From positions 124,001 through 188,000 of the forward strand of contig NZ_JAHXBU010000091.1 of assembly GCF_020178975.1 (NCBI RefSeq): a DNA stretch of 64,000 nt, in the 5' to 3' direction. This DNA is from Cesiribacter sp. SM1 (lineage in GTDB: Bacteria; Bacteroidota; Bacteroidia; Cytophagales; Cyclobacteriaceae). Both the position numbers and the translations under genes were made by a program. The notes below the pieces were generated by a model. The model was not told the DNA's origin. It was given only the letters and a program-made list of their open reading frames with translations, and made no database searches. This document shows positions 43,775 through 53,151 of this stretch, piece by piece; the stretch's first letter is position 1; every line of letters begins with the position of its first letter.

Positions 43775-44710
43775 TTACGGAATGGCAGGCAGGCGTTGCA
43801 GGAGCTTTTCCCGCAGCGGCTCATGCTGTGGCGGCAGCTTCAGCTGTTGTCCCAGCGCCTCCTGCTGCTCGTCGATGGCAAAGCCGGGATTGTCTGTGGC
43901 AATCTCAAACAATACACCCCCTGGCTCCCTGAAATAGAGCGAATAAAAGTAGTTTCTGTCAATTTTAGGCGTAATGCTTAAACCAAACCCGCGCACCCTC
44001 TCCTGGTATTCCATCAGTACCTCCTCGTTCTTTACCCTAAAAGCAATATGATGGATAGCCCCACCGGCAACAAATCCCGGCTGTTCTCCCTTAGCCTCCA
44101 CCAGGTCAATAATGGCTGCCGTACTACCGGCTTCACAAACATAGCGGTAGCGGTTAACGTGCTGCTCTGCCAGCCGGTAGCCTAGTACCTCGGTCAGCAC
44201 CCGTGCAGTAGGCTTAACATCCTCCAGGGTAATGGTGGTATGATGAAAGCCCCTGGTAGCATAAGCCTCCCCTACCTCATCGGTTGTCCAGGGCTTGCGT
44301 GCATCGGGGGCTTTAGAAACAGTAAGCTCCAGCTTCAGCCCATCCGGATCCAGAAAGGTAAGGTACTTTTCTCCGAACTTTTCAGCAGGCTTGTTGTAAA
44401 TAACCCCATTCCTGTCAAAATGGTCTATCCAGAAATCAAAGCTATCAGCCGGTACAGCATAGCCTATCTCTGTAGCCATGCCCGTACCCCTGCGTCCGGG
44501 ATTAACCTGCTCATAAGGAAAAAAAGTAAGAATGGTGCCCGGGGAGCCCTGCTCATCTCCATAATAGAGGTGATAGGTATAGGGATCATCGAAGTTAACA
44601 GTCTTTTTTAGGAGCCTTAAACCCAGCACCCGAGTATAAAAATCGTAATTGCGCTTAGCGCTACCGGCAATGGCCGTGATGTGATGAATACCCAGGATCT
44701 TGTTTTCCAT
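43775..44710 (-). CDS. Ring-cleaving dioxygenase of the VOC superfamily (MhqO/LinE-like)
   Basis: Two vicinal-oxygen-chelate modules are seen (residues about 1-130 and 150-285). Metal ligands are likely His in 'GIHHITAIAG' and 'GGAIHHIAFRV' and Glu in 'GGVLFEIATD'. The 311-residue length and the sequence 'MENKILGIHHITAIAG…NYDFYT' match the hydroquinone-type dioxygenases (MhqO, LinE, PcpA group). Its neighbour downstream is the MhqD-like hydrolase. The pair probably detoxifies quinone-type electrophiles. Confidence 0.9.
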   Translation of the reverse strand: MENKILGIHHITAIAGSAKRNYDFYTRVLGLRLLKKTVNFDDPYTYHLYYGDEQGSPGTILTFFPYEQVNPGRRGTGMATEIGYAVPADSFDFWIDHFDRNGVIYNKPAEKFGEKYLTFLDPDGLKLELTVSKAPDARKPWTTDEVGEAYATRGFHHTTITLEDVKPTARVLTEVLGYRLAEQHVNRYRYVCEAGSTAAIIDLVEAKGEQPGFVAGGAIHHIAFRVKNEEVLMEYQERVRGFGLSITPKIDRNYFYSLYFREPGGVLFEIATDNPGFAIDEQQEALGQQLKLPPQHEPLREKLLQRLPAIP

Positions 44711-44918
44711 TGGTGGTAAGTTTAGATCGTAAGTCTGAAGCAGAACAGCTTCTTGTTAAAATATAAAAAATGTAAGGTTTTGCTGGTGCAGCAATGTTGA
44801 TTTCATCAATTCACAGCTGCACACCTGGCTTAATATACGGTAGTAATTATGCCCTCATTGTTAAGTATTTAAAAGACTCGCATACATTACAATACAGCCA
44901 GGCATGAACAACTTTTTA

Positions 44919-44926
44919 TATCTTTG
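44919..44926 (+). promoter_or_regulatory. Bacteroidota -7 element before the SDR gene
   Basis: TATCTTTG fits TAnnTTTG and lies 51 bp before the SDR start at 44978. No clear -33 box is seen. Confidence 0.45.
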
Positions 44927-44977
44927 CCACAACATAAGCATATTTTGATCTCCATTTACCCCTCAAGCCCAAGAAAA

Positions 44978-45793
44978 ATGAATGCACTTTTTTCAGTAAC
45001 TGACAAAGTAATAGTTGTAACAGGCGCTACCGGTGTGCTGGGTAAAGAAATGACTACCTTCCTGGCGCAGGCTGGTGCCAGGGTAGGTATACTGAGCAGG
45101 AACGAAAATAAGGTTGCAGACTTTGTAAAGGAACTGAAAGATCAGGGACTGCAGGCATTTGGCCTGGTAGCAGATGTGCTGCACAAAGCCTCCCTGGCAG
45201 AAGCCTGCAAAAGTGTAGCGCAGCAGTGGGGCAAGCTGGATGTGCTGCTGAACGTGGCCGGCGGCAACATGCCCGGGGCCGTCATTCGGCCCGATCAGTC
45301 TGTCATCGATCTTTCTACCGATGATTTGAAAAAGGTAATGGAGCTGAATTACCTGGGCACCGTATTACCCACGCAGGCATTTCTCCCCCTGATGCTTCAG
45401 CACAACAAAGGAAATATCATCAACATTTCTTCAGTCTCTGCCCAAAAGCCACTCACACGGGTAATGGGCTACTCATCTGCCAAGGCCGCAATCGACAACT
45501 ACACCCAGTGGATGGCCGTTGAGCTGGCACGTAAACATGGCGAAGGCTTCCGGGTAAATGCCATTACTCCCGGCTTTTTCCTCACAGAACAAAACCGCAC
45601 CCTGCTTACCAACAGCGATGGCAACCTAACAGACCGTGGCAAGACCATCAAAGAACATACCCCTATGGCCCGTTTTGGAGAGCCATCCGATCTGAATGGT
45701 ACATTGCTCTGGCTCTGCAGCGATGCTTCCCGCTTTGTAACCGGTGCTTGTGTACCTGTTGATGGAGGCTTCAGCGCATTTTCAGGTGTATAA
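44978..45793 (+). CDS. Short-chain dehydrogenase, D-mannonate oxidoreductase-like
   Basis: The start at 44978 gives the usual N-terminus before the NAD(P) motif 'VTGATGVLGKEM' (TGxxxGxG, about residues 14-21). Other SDR motifs are NVAGG, the Ser in 'INISSVSAQ' and the catalytic 'YSSAKAA' (YxxxK). The C-terminal 'FVTGACVPVDGGFSAFSGV' is typical. The 272-residue length and the 'N...PGAV…' loop resemble the SDR-type fructuronate/mannonate reductases of Bacteroidota. No other hexuronate genes are nearby, so the substrate is uncertain. Confidence 0.85.
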   Translation: MNALFSVTDKVIVVTGATGVLGKEMTTFLAQAGARVGILSRNENKVADFVKELKDQGLQAFGLVADVLHKASLAEACKSVAQQWGKLDVLLNVAGGNMPGAVIRPDQSVIDLSTDDLKKVMELNYLGTVLPTQAFLPLMLQHNKGNIINISSVSAQKPLTRVMGYSSAKAAIDNYTQWMAVELARKHGEGFRVNAITPGFFLTEQNRTLLTNSDGNLTDRGKTIKEHTPMARFGEPSDLNGTLLWLCSDASRFVTGACVPVDGGFSAFSGV

Positions 45794-45830
45794 ACAGATA
45801 GTACTGGCTAAGATGCGCTTGTTGCACACA

Positions 45831-45871
45831 CTGTTGTACACGTGCAGCATTGTGCTGCACGTGTACAACAG
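45831..45871. repeat. Perfect 19-bp hairpin with three-base loop
   Basis: CTGTTGTACACGTGCAGCA and its exact complement flank TTG, 37 bp after the SDR stop. There is no T-run on either strand. The two arms contain CACGTG and TGTACA palindromes. Confidence 0.85.
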
Positions 45872-46015
45872 GCATGGTCATGAAAAATATTTCAGCTCAG
45901 TAAGCTAATCGGAGATCCGGTTCGTCCAGACTTTACGTATATCGGTTGTGCGATTCAGGCAGCATATAAAACTGCCGCCACAAACAAAAAGATAACAGAT
46001 TAACTCCTCCTCCTC

Positions 46016-46579
46016 ATGATGATGCAAAAAGACACCATTGCCCCTGCCTTCAATTTAAAAGATGTGTACGGCAGAATGATCAACCTCCATGACTATAGCG
46101 ACAAAAAAGTATTGATAGCTTTTTTCAGACATGCTGGCTGTCCCTTCTGCAACCTAAGAGTCCATACCCTTTCCAAAGCTCACCAGGAGCTTAAGGAAAA
46201 AGGTTTGGAGATGATTTTCTTTTTTGAATCAAAGGAGAACATCATTTTAAGAAGCAGCTTTCACCAGGGTGTTTCTCCCATCCCCATTATTTCTGATCCG
46301 GAAAAAGTATGGTACAATACCTACGGACTGGAGCACTCCGGCTATAAGTCTGCTGTTAGCCACCTGACCAGCTTTGTGCAAACAGCCATCAAGGCTAAAA
46401 TAAAAGGCGTACCCATGCACCCCATGGCCGACGGAGAATCCATCAGCACCATGCCGGCAGAGTTCCTGCTGGATCCAGGGCTAGTAATCAGGGATTTTCA
46501 TTATTCCCAGCGGCTCAACGACCGCATGCGCCTCAACGATATCAAAACCTTCGCGGAAGGATCACTGCAACCTGCTTAA
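46016..46579 (+). CDS. AhpC/TSA-like thioredoxin-fold protein
   Basis: The 187-residue protein opens with the peroxiredoxin-like 'IAPAFNLKDVYGRMINLHDY' and contains the redox centre 'RHAGCPFCNLRV' (Cys42, Cys45), a CPFC pair rather than the single peroxidatic Cys. The 'MIFFFESKENII' and 'PIISDPEKVWYNTYGLE' stretches fit the PRX-like family. Its role is probably thiol redox or peroxide-related; the partner is unknown. It is monocistronic. Confidence 0.82.
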   Translation: MMMQKDTIAPAFNLKDVYGRMINLHDYSDKKVLIAFFRHAGCPFCNLRVHTLSKAHQELKEKGLEMIFFFESKENIILRSSFHQGVSPIPIISDPEKVWYNTYGLEHSGYKSAVSHLTSFVQTAIKAKIKGVPMHPMADGESISTMPAEFLLDPGLVIRDFHYSQRLNDRMRLNDIKTFAEGSLQPA

Positions 46580-46870
46580 CACATGCAATCACGGTAAATA
46601 AAGCATCAACTTTTATTCTTCCCGTGATCAGAGTTCCACACACAGCTGCGTGCGCTTAATAGAGGCGTTTAAATATGCTAACAGCTCCTGATCCCTGCTG
46701 CTTTCAAAACATCTCGCAAAAAAAATACTTTCAGGCTGTAGCCCTATTAAAAAAATAACCGTAATAGAGGTAGCTGTTCTTCTGCCAGGGCAACTGCACC
46801 TGGCATTGAAGCTGTTACAGCCATTTGAGAATAGATTAAGAAGAAGCAGGGATCAGGAGCTGATTTTTAC
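46580..46870. other. Intergenic region without recognisable features
   Basis: About 290 bp with no gene, terminator or repeat I can support. Confidence 0.4.
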
Positions 46871-47407
46871 ATGAAAAAATTAAATAATATTTTATTGATA
46901 GATGATGATGCTATTTGCAGCTGGATAAACCGGGTGATGCTGGAAGAGATGCAGGTAGCGGAAAATGTTGAATGTATCAACGATGGTAAATCGGCCATTG
47001 AATATTTACAGAAAAACTGCTCCAGTGAGGCAGGATCAGATAAGTCCTGTCCGGACCTGATTCTGCTTGACTTAAACATGCCCGGTATTGATGGATTTGA
47101 TATATTGGAAAAACTTAAGCACACAGCCGGCTGTGAATCTTTAAGCAGTGAAAGAGTAGTGATTCTTACCACCTCCATGCACCAGAAAGACCTGGAAAAA
47201 GCAAGGAGCTACAATGTGTACAGTTACCTCACAAAGCCACTCACAGAGGTTAAAATAAACGGAATTCTGGAAAGCCTGGTGAGCCGGCAGGACAAAGTAG
47301 CTACCGAACAGAAGGAAAAACAGGGGGCCTCCCTGCCGGCAGACCGTAAATCGACTGACAGGCCTGCTGGCGCTGCCAATACCTTCAAAAAAAACAAATT
47401 GAATTAA
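46871..47407 (+). CDS. Single-domain response regulator (tandem copy A)
   Basis: A receiver domain with DDD (11-13), phosphoacceptor Asp67 in LILLDLNMP, Thr in VILTTSM and Lys in 'SYLTKPL', plus a basic 35-residue tail of low complexity. It shares 'NNI..I.DD.I', 'VAENV.C..D' and 'EYL…C' with the copy 64 bp downstream, pointing to a tandem duplication. No kinase gene is adjacent. It belongs to the Bacteroidota Rcp1-like group. Confidence 0.92.
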   Translation: MKKLNNILLIDDDAICSWINRVMLEEMQVAENVECINDGKSAIEYLQKNCSSEAGSDKSCPDLILLDLNMPGIDGFDILEKLKHTAGCESLSSERVVILTTSMHQKDLEKARSYNVYSYLTKPLTEVKINGILESLVSRQDKVATEQKEKQGASLPADRKSTDRPAGAANTFKKNKLN

Positions 47408-47470
47408 ACATACTGATGAAGGTTTACCCACAGATAAAGTAAATGGGGCATTATTTTTTAAACTATCAGC

Positions 47471-47902
47471 ATGAAAAAAATAAACAATATTATATTCATT
47501 GAAGACGATGAGATCACCTGCTTCCTGAATAAAGCAATTGTTGAAGAGATGGAAGTAGCTGAAAATGTTCACTGTCTCGATGATGAAGAAGCGGCACTTG
47601 AATATTTAAAGGAACAGTGCTCCAACCGCAGCGCCGGTGCTGATCCATGTCCGGAGCTGATTTTCCTTGACCTGAACCTGCCATTTCTGAATGCCTTTGA
47701 GTTTCTGGAACGGCTGGAGCGTATGCCGGAAATTGAGGTGGAACGCCTCTTTATTGTATTGCTCACCGCCTCATGGGATGTTCGTGATATGGAAAAGGCC
47801 AAGCAATACAATATCCAGGGCTTTCTGAACAAGCCCCTCACCCATGAAAAGATACAGCAGGTGATCCTGACCTTCAATAACAGTATTTATGCCAGGGGAT
47901 AG
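47471..47902 (+). CDS. Single-domain response regulator (tandem copy B)
   Basis: A receiver of 143 residues with EDD (11-13), Asp67 in LIFLDLNLP, and Lys in 'FLNKPL'. It lacks the basic tail of copy A. The variable surface between beta-4 and alpha-4 (VLLTASWDVRDMEKA) differs most, which may alter partner choice. The genes probably form a two-cistron unit. Confidence 0.92.
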   Translation: MKKINNIIFIEDDEITCFLNKAIVEEMEVAENVHCLDDEEAALEYLKEQCSNRSAGADPCPELIFLDLNLPFLNAFEFLERLERMPEIEVERLFIVLLTASWDVRDMEKAKQYNIQGFLNKPLTHEKIQQVILTFNNSIYARG

Positions 47903-48240
47903 TCTGTTTTTTAATCTTATTAAACTACTTCCAATTGAATGATTATTTATCCCTGGGAGTACCGTGAGGGATAAAACTGCGCAGCTGCAAAAAGAAACAC
48001 CGGCTAAACCCCTGAACCTCAACAAAAAATAGTTAAATCTACTGATGAAATAACTAAGCCGCCTGTACATGATGCTTAGGGGATCAGCCCCCTAATTACG
48101 ATCAGCAAAAGTCAGTTAGCAGCTTAAACTTCTTTTTCACTGCTAAAAACCATGCATTAGGCTTAGTAAATACTAATATTAATACTTGCCAGAATTATAT
48201 ATATTAAGCCTGTTTTATCCTCAATTATTAGCTGGCCTCT
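47903..48240. other. Intergenic region, promoter of the PAS-LuxR gene
   Basis: About 340 bp, AT-rich before the PAS-LuxR start. I see no other gene or structured element. Confidence 0.4.
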
Positions 48241-48942
48241 ATGCACAACAAGAACATTGATGCTATTGACACTGGTGATTTAAGAAGCAGAATTGATTCA
48301 AAGATCGCTGAAATTGCAGTAGTAGCTGATTGTTTGCCTGCCGTGGTGATCATTCATAATATAAGAACCCTCTCTGTTGAATATATGTCTCCCAAAGGCC
48401 TTAAACAGCTGGGGCTAAGTCTGGAAGAGGTAAAAGCAATGGGAACCGAGTACCATACGAAGTTCTTCAATCCCGAAGACAATAAGGAGTATGTTCCTAA
48501 AATAGTAGGCCTGCTGGAGCGAAACAATGGTGACGAATCTATTTCCTTTTTTCAACAGGTAAGGGCTGCTGAAGCACATGCCTGGGAATGGCATTTCAGT
48601 TCTGTAAAAATATTGATGCGCGACGATGAAGACCGCCCCCTGCTTACTATTACACTGGCCTCCCCGGTAGATCCAAGCCAGCATGAAACAAGCAAGGTGG
48701 AGCGCCTGCTGGAGGAGAAGAACTTTTTCAGAATCAACCTCCAGCGCTTTATGCAGCTCTCCAAGAGAGAACTGGATATTTTACGGCTGCTGGCCTTAGG
48801 CAAAAGTGCACTGGAAACCGCCAAAGAACTATCCATAGCCGATGCAACCGTGGAAACCCACCGGAAAAACATCAGGAAAAAGTTAGGCGTCAGCTCCTTC
48901 TACGAGCTGGGGCAATACGCCCGTGCCTTTGACCTGATCTGA
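48241..48942 (+). CDS. PAS-LuxR type transcriptional regulator
   Basis: An N-terminal PAS-like region (about 25-150; 'VEYMSPKGLKQLGLSLEEVK', 'EWHFSSVKILMRDDEDRPLL') is followed by a LuxR-type helix-turn-helix (about 170-230; 'LSKRELDILRLLALGKSALE', 'TVETHRKNIRKKLGV'). No membrane segment or receiver is present. This is a common Bacteroidota architecture for cytosolic sensing of a small ligand or partner. It lies between twin response regulators and the SWIM-MoxR cassette; a link to the cassette is only positional. Confidence 0.88.
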   Translation: MHNKNIDAIDTGDLRSRIDSKIAEIAVVADCLPAVVIIHNIRTLSVEYMSPKGLKQLGLSLEEVKAMGTEYHTKFFNPEDNKEYVPKIVGLLERNNGDESISFFQQVRAAEAHAWEWHFSSVKILMRDDEDRPLLTITLASPVDPSQHETSKVERLLEEKNFFRINLQRFMQLSKRELDILRLLALGKSALETAKELSIADATVETHRKNIRKKLGVSSFYELGQYARAFDLI

Positions 48943-49284
48943 GCTTTCAGCCAGCCATTCAATACCCACTATATACTTGAGCCCTCTGAAGGGTGATTAT
49001 AGAAGTCAAAAGCAAATATCTGACTGCCAGCTGATCTGTATTTACTCCTGCCTCTTATATTCAGAGAGGTAGCTGCTGCCTCTTCAGCAGCAGCTCATCC
49101 GCAATGGGCCCGGATCAACAGAAATTAGATTTCCGCCAGCACATGTTGGATGATCTGCAGAATATCAATTTCAGCAATAAACTCTGGTTCCAAACAATAG
49201 CAAAACTCCCGTCCATTTCTTACCTTGGTTTGGGTGTGGCAATGGCAGAAACACAGGCTGCTGCGCCTATTCGCCCTTCTCTCT
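48943..49284. other. Intergenic region upstream of the SWIM-MoxR-VWA cassette
   Basis: About 340 bp. A hairpin AGCTGCTG / CAGCAGCT (49071-49095, nine-base loop) lies in it. A 64-codon frame (49104-49298) overlaps the SWIM gene start, has no domain and is left out. This region must hold the cassette promoter. Confidence 0.4.
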
Positions 49285-50592
49285 ATGCAGTTTACTGAAG
49301 ATCAGATCATACAACTTTCACCTGATGCTGCCTCTACCAAGGCAGGGCAGCAGCTTGCTACTACGGCCAAATGGGTAGCCCGCCATGCGCACGAAAGAGC
49401 CTTGTGGGGCGATTGCCAGGGCAGCGGCAAAAATCCCTACCGCACTGTTATTGACCTCAGCAATATTGCTTTTAAATGCTCCTGCCCCAGCCGAAAATTT
49501 CCGTGCAAGCATGGGCTTGGACTCTTTCTGCTCTATGCTAAAAACAAAGAAGCCTTTACACGGGAAGAAAACCTTAGTGCCGATGTAGAAGAATGGCTGG
49601 GCAAGCGTGAAAGCAGGGCGGTGGCCAAAGAGGTAAAAGAAGGTACTACGCCTGATTCCAAAGCCAAAGAAAAGCGCGCAGAGGAGCGGGAGAAGAAAGT
49701 ATCTGCAGGGCTGGAAGAGCTCCGCATGTGGCTGAAGGACCTGGTGCGGGGTGGCATTATGCACATTCCGGGAGATGCTTATAAGTTCAACCAGGCCATC
49801 ACCGCCCGCATGGTAGATGCCCAGGCCGGAGGCGTTGCCGGCATGCTGCGCCGCTTAAGTAATATCAATTATTACCAGGATGGCTGGCAGCAGCCATTCT
49901 TAAAAAAAATCGCCAGCCTTTACCTGCTAACAGAAGCCTATAAGCAGCTGGAAAGCTGCAGTGATTTGCCTGCCGAAGACATCCGTTCTCTAATTGGCTG
50001 GTCCACGCCAAAAGAACAGGTTCTGCAGCAGGATGGAGTTAAGGATCAGTGGCTGGTGTTGGCCAAGAGCAGCGAAGTGGACGACCGGCTCACCATAGAA
50101 CGTACCTGGCTCTGGGGCTGCAAAACAGAAAAGTTTGCCCTGCTTCTGAATTTCTACGCCCCCGGCCAGCTCCCGGGTGCCAGCTCCGTGGAAGGCAGCA
50201 TGCTGGAGGCAGAACTGGCTTTTTACCCTTCTGCCCTCCCCTTACGGGCACTGATAAAAGAGCAGCATGCCACCAAGCCTATTCCTGAACCGCTGCTTAG
50301 CCGCAGTTTCAGCGATCTGGAACAGGAGCAGGCAGTTAGTCTGTCTGTACTTCCGTTCATAGATCAACTCCCCAAATGGCTTAGCCCTGCCCGGATATTC
50401 ATGCAAAAGGGTAGCTGGTTTTTAGCCGATAGCAATAATAAAACCGCCCGCCTGCTGAATGCAGAAGATGACTGCTGGAAGACCCTTTCCATTAGTGGCG
50501 GTGAAGATTTTACTGCTTTTATACTCTATGAACCCGAAGGCATCTGGCTCATGGCCCTATGGTTCAATCACACCTACCACACCTTATCATAA
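49285..50592 (+). CDS. SWIM zinc-finger protein, first gene of a MoxR-VWA cassette
   Basis: The start at 49285 gives MQFTEDQIIQLSPDAASTKA; the frame extends to 49225. The SWIM motif is 'FKCSCPSRKFPCKHGLGLFL' (Cys65, Cys67, Cys74, His76), a zinc finger for DNA or protein binding. A charged coiled linker (about 120-150, 'KAKEKRAEEREKKVSAGLEE') leads to a 280-residue C-terminal region without a domain I know. Its stop lies two bases before the next gene, so the two are coupled. In other bacteria similar SWIM proteins head the same cassette. It probably supplies recognition of the target. Confidence 0.88.
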   Translation: MQFTEDQIIQLSPDAASTKAGQQLATTAKWVARHAHERALWGDCQGSGKNPYRTVIDLSNIAFKCSCPSRKFPCKHGLGLFLLYAKNKEAFTREENLSADVEEWLGKRESRAVAKEVKEGTTPDSKAKEKRAEEREKKVSAGLEELRMWLKDLVRGGIMHIPGDAYKFNQAITARMVDAQAGGVAGMLRRLSNINYYQDGWQQPFLKKIASLYLLTEAYKQLESCSDLPAEDIRSLIGWSTPKEQVLQQDGVKDQWLVLAKSSEVDDRLTIERTWLWGCKTEKFALLLNFYAPGQLPGASSVEGSMLEAELAFYPSALPLRALIKEQHATKPIPEPLLSRSFSDLEQEQAVSLSVLPFIDQLPKWLSPARIFMQKGSWFLADSNNKTARLLNAEDDCWKTLSISGGEDFTAFILYEPEGIWLMALWFNHTYHTLS

Positions 50593-50594
50593 GC

Positions 50595-52067
50595 ATGCTG
50601 CAGGAAATCATTAAAACAGCCATGATTGGCACGGAGAAGTATTTACCTGCTCCGGACACTGCACTCATGCAGGAGGTAACGGAAAAAATTACAGCTACCC
50701 GGGAGGATAAAGAAGATGCTTTTCTGAAGCTCACCGCTGCTTACCTGCTACTGCAGGAAGCTGGTAAACAGCTGCCCGTAAATGATTACAGGCATGCTAC
50801 GGCCCCTCCTGACAACAGGCCCCAGCTTTCTGCAGATTCAGCTTCGCTCATCAACCAGCTGCTGAAAACCAATGAGGAGGCTCTGCTGGCATACGCCCTG
50901 CACCGGGTGGCTGCCAGCGGAAAAGTGGTGCGCCCTGAGCTGGTGCCTGCCCTTTTGAACAAAGCAGCTGCACGAAAAGACAACAGCCTGTACCTGCAGG
51001 TGTGCGGTGAGCGCGGCCCCTGGCTGGCGCGCCTCAGTGAACAGTGGAAAATGCTTTACCTGGGCACCAACGAAGACATCTGGCAAACCGGCACCTCAGC
51101 CCAGCGCAGGGAGTACCTGAATGCTGTCAGAAAAACGGATCCGCAGCTGGGCAGGGCATTATTAGCAGGGGTAATTGAGCAGGAAAGTGCCAACCTACGC
51201 TACGAACTGCTCAACCAGCTTATTGTGGGATTATCTGCCGACGATGAAGCTTTTCTGATTAGCCAGACCAAAGACAAAAGTCAGAAGGTAAAGCAAACTG
51301 CTTACACACTCTTAAAACTACTGCCCCAGTCGGCCATCAGCAGGCAATATGCAACTTTCTTAAAGGAAGCACTGCTGCTGAAGGAAGAGCGCGTACTGCT
51401 GATAGGAAAGAAAAAGCTTTTTGAGGTAAACAAAGACATAGCTTATCCGCAGGCGCTGGCCGACAGCGGACTTGAAAAAATGAGCAGCCAGAAAGGGATT
51501 GAGGATAGGGATTACTGGGTAGCGCAGGCAATTGAACACCTGCACCCCCATTTCTGGCAGAAGTCCTACGGCCTTACTGCAGATCAAACGGTGCAGCTGT
51601 TCATGGAGCACAAGCAAAAAGAGCTATTCCTGACTTCACTGATCCATGCCGCATTTCTACACAAGCACCAGCCACTGGCGCATGCCCTGCTCCGCCAGCA
51701 TGCAGTCTCCCATCCATCAATCCTGCAAGTGCTGCCGCTACAGGAACGATGGAGCTATGCAGCACAGTTTACAGATAACAGCTCCAATGCTGCGCAGTTG
51801 CTGCCCCTGCTGATGGACGAGGCCTATGTGCCTATACCCGCCGGGCTGTGCCGGAAACTACTGGAGATTTTCATCCATAAACCTTATGATGTTAGCCAGC
51901 CCCTTTACCACAGCTGGGCACTTTACATGCCTGCCGGGCTTCTGCCCTATCTGCAGGAGCTGGCAAAGATTGAATCAGAGCACTACCAGCAGCGCTTCTT
52001 CCGCAATGTAGTAACGGAAATGAGCCGCATCATCGAAACCAGAGAACAATTAAACGCATCGATATAA
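50595..52067 (+). CDS. DUF5691-like helical-repeat protein of the MoxR-VWA cassette
   Basis: The start at 50595 follows the SWIM stop by two bases; the frame reaches 50559. The N-terminus 'LQEIIKTAMIGTEKYLPAPD' contains the 'TA.(I/L)GT..' element characteristic of this family. The rest (490 residues) is helical with HEAT-like units, for example 'LRYELLNQLIVGLSADDEAF' with 'QKVKQTAYTLLKLLPQS'. No catalytic motif is seen. It probably acts as a scaffold. The ATPase gene begins four bases after its stop. Confidence 0.8.
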   Translation: MLQEIIKTAMIGTEKYLPAPDTALMQEVTEKITATREDKEDAFLKLTAAYLLLQEAGKQLPVNDYRHATAPPDNRPQLSADSASLINQLLKTNEEALLAYALHRVAASGKVVRPELVPALLNKAAARKDNSLYLQVCGERGPWLARLSEQWKMLYLGTNEDIWQTGTSAQRREYLNAVRKTDPQLGRALLAGVIEQESANLRYELLNQLIVGLSADDEAFLISQTKDKSQKVKQTAYTLLKLLPQSAISRQYATFLKEALLLKEERVLLIGKKKLFEVNKDIAYPQALADSGLEKMSSQKGIEDRDYWVAQAIEHLHPHFWQKSYGLTADQTVQLFMEHKQKELFLTSLIHAAFLHKHQPLAHALLRQHAVSHPSILQVLPLQERWSYAAQFTDNSSNAAQLLPLLMDEAYVPIPAGLCRKLLEIFIHKPYDVSQPLYHSWALYMPAGLLPYLQELAKIESEHYQQRFFRNVVTEMSRIIETREQLNASI

Positions 52068-52071
52068 ACCT

Positions 52072-53151
52072 ATGCAGAACGTATTACGTCAGCACGCCGA
52101 ACAACAGTTTGCAGAAGAACTGGAGGAGCTGAAAAAACAGGATACCCAAACAAAGCCCCTCAACTGGCTGCTATCGCCGCAGGCGGTGGTTACCTACCTG
52201 GTGGGTGGCAAGCTGGCCAATGGCTACCACATCATGCCTAAATACATCGGCAACAGGCGCCTCATGGAAATTGCCGTAGCCACCCTTACTACCGACAGGG
52301 CCCTGCTGCTGTACGGATTGCCGGGCACCGCCAAGTCTTGGGTATCGGAGCACCTGGCGGCCGCCATCTCCGGAGACTCTACCCTGCTGGTGCAGGGCAC
52401 TGCTGGCACCGGCGAGGAAGCCGTACGCTATGGATGGAATTATGCCCGCCTGCTGGCAGTAGGTCCCGTGCCCGATGCGCTGGTAGAAACCCCTGTGATG
52501 CGCGCCATGAAGGATGGTAAAATTGCACGGGTGGAAGAGCTTACCCGCATTGGCTCAGACGTGCAGGACACGCTCATTACCATTCTTTCAGAAAAAACCC
52601 TGCCCATTCCCGAGCTAAACACAGAGGTGCAGGCGGTAAAAGGCTTCAATGTAATAGCCACGGCCAACAACCGCGACAAAGGCGTAAATGACCTCTCCAG
52701 CGCCCTTAAACGCAGGTTCAATACCGTAATTCTGCCGGTACCCAACACCCTGGAGGAAGAAGTGGAGATTGTACAGCAGCGGGTAAACAGCTTCAGCAAA
52801 ACCATGGAGCTACCCCTGGAGAAACCCATTGGCGAAGAGGTTAAGCGAATTGTAACCATCTTCCGGGAGCTGCGCAGTGGCCTTAGCCTCGATGGCAAGA
52901 ACAAGCTAAAATCGCCCTCCGGCACCCTGAGTACCGCCGAAGCCATTTCGGTAATGAACAGCGGCATTGCCCTCTCCCACCATTTTGGCGACGGAAGCAT
53001 TAAAGCCGACGACCTGGCCTCCGGCATACTGGGAGCCGTGGTGAAAGACCCGGTGCAGGATAAAATTGTATGGCAGGAATACCTGGAAACTGTTATGAAG
53101 CAGCGCGAAGGCTGGAAAGACATCTACCGCTCCTGCAGGGATATGATGTAG
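52072..53151 (+). CDS. MoxR-type AAA+ ATPase
   Basis: AAA+ motifs are complete: Walker A GLPGTAKS (82-89), a Walker-B-like segment 'IARVEELTR' (151-159, Glu-Glu in place of the usual Asp-Glu), sensor 1 'VIATANNRD' (194-202) and an arginine-finger region 'ALKRRF' (211-216). MoxR ATPases act as chaperones that remodel or load partners with VWA domains. Here the VWA gene is at 55731. It is separated from the next gene by a 225-bp repeat-filled spacer, unusual within this otherwise tight cassette. Confidence 0.92.
   Translation: MQNVLRQHAEQQFAEELEELKKQDTQTKPLNWLLSPQAVVTYLVGGKLANGYHIMPKYIGNRRLMEIAVATLTTDRALLLYGLPGTAKSWVSEHLAAAISGDSTLLVQGTAGTGEEAVRYGWNYARLLAVGPVPDALVETPVMRAMKDGKIARVEELTRIGSDVQDTLITILSEKTLPIPELNTEVQAVKGFNVIATANNRDKGVNDLSSALKRRFNTVILPVPNTLEEEVEIVQQRVNSFSKTMELPLEKPIGEEVKRIVTIFRELRSGLSLDGKNKLKSPSGTLSTAEAISVMNSGIALSHHFGDGSIKADDLASGILGAVVKDPVQDKIVWQEYLETVMKQREGWKDIYRSCRDMM

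Noticed and set aside
49104-49298. 64-codon frame before the SWIM gene
   Set aside because: Overlaps the SWIM start and has no conserved feature.
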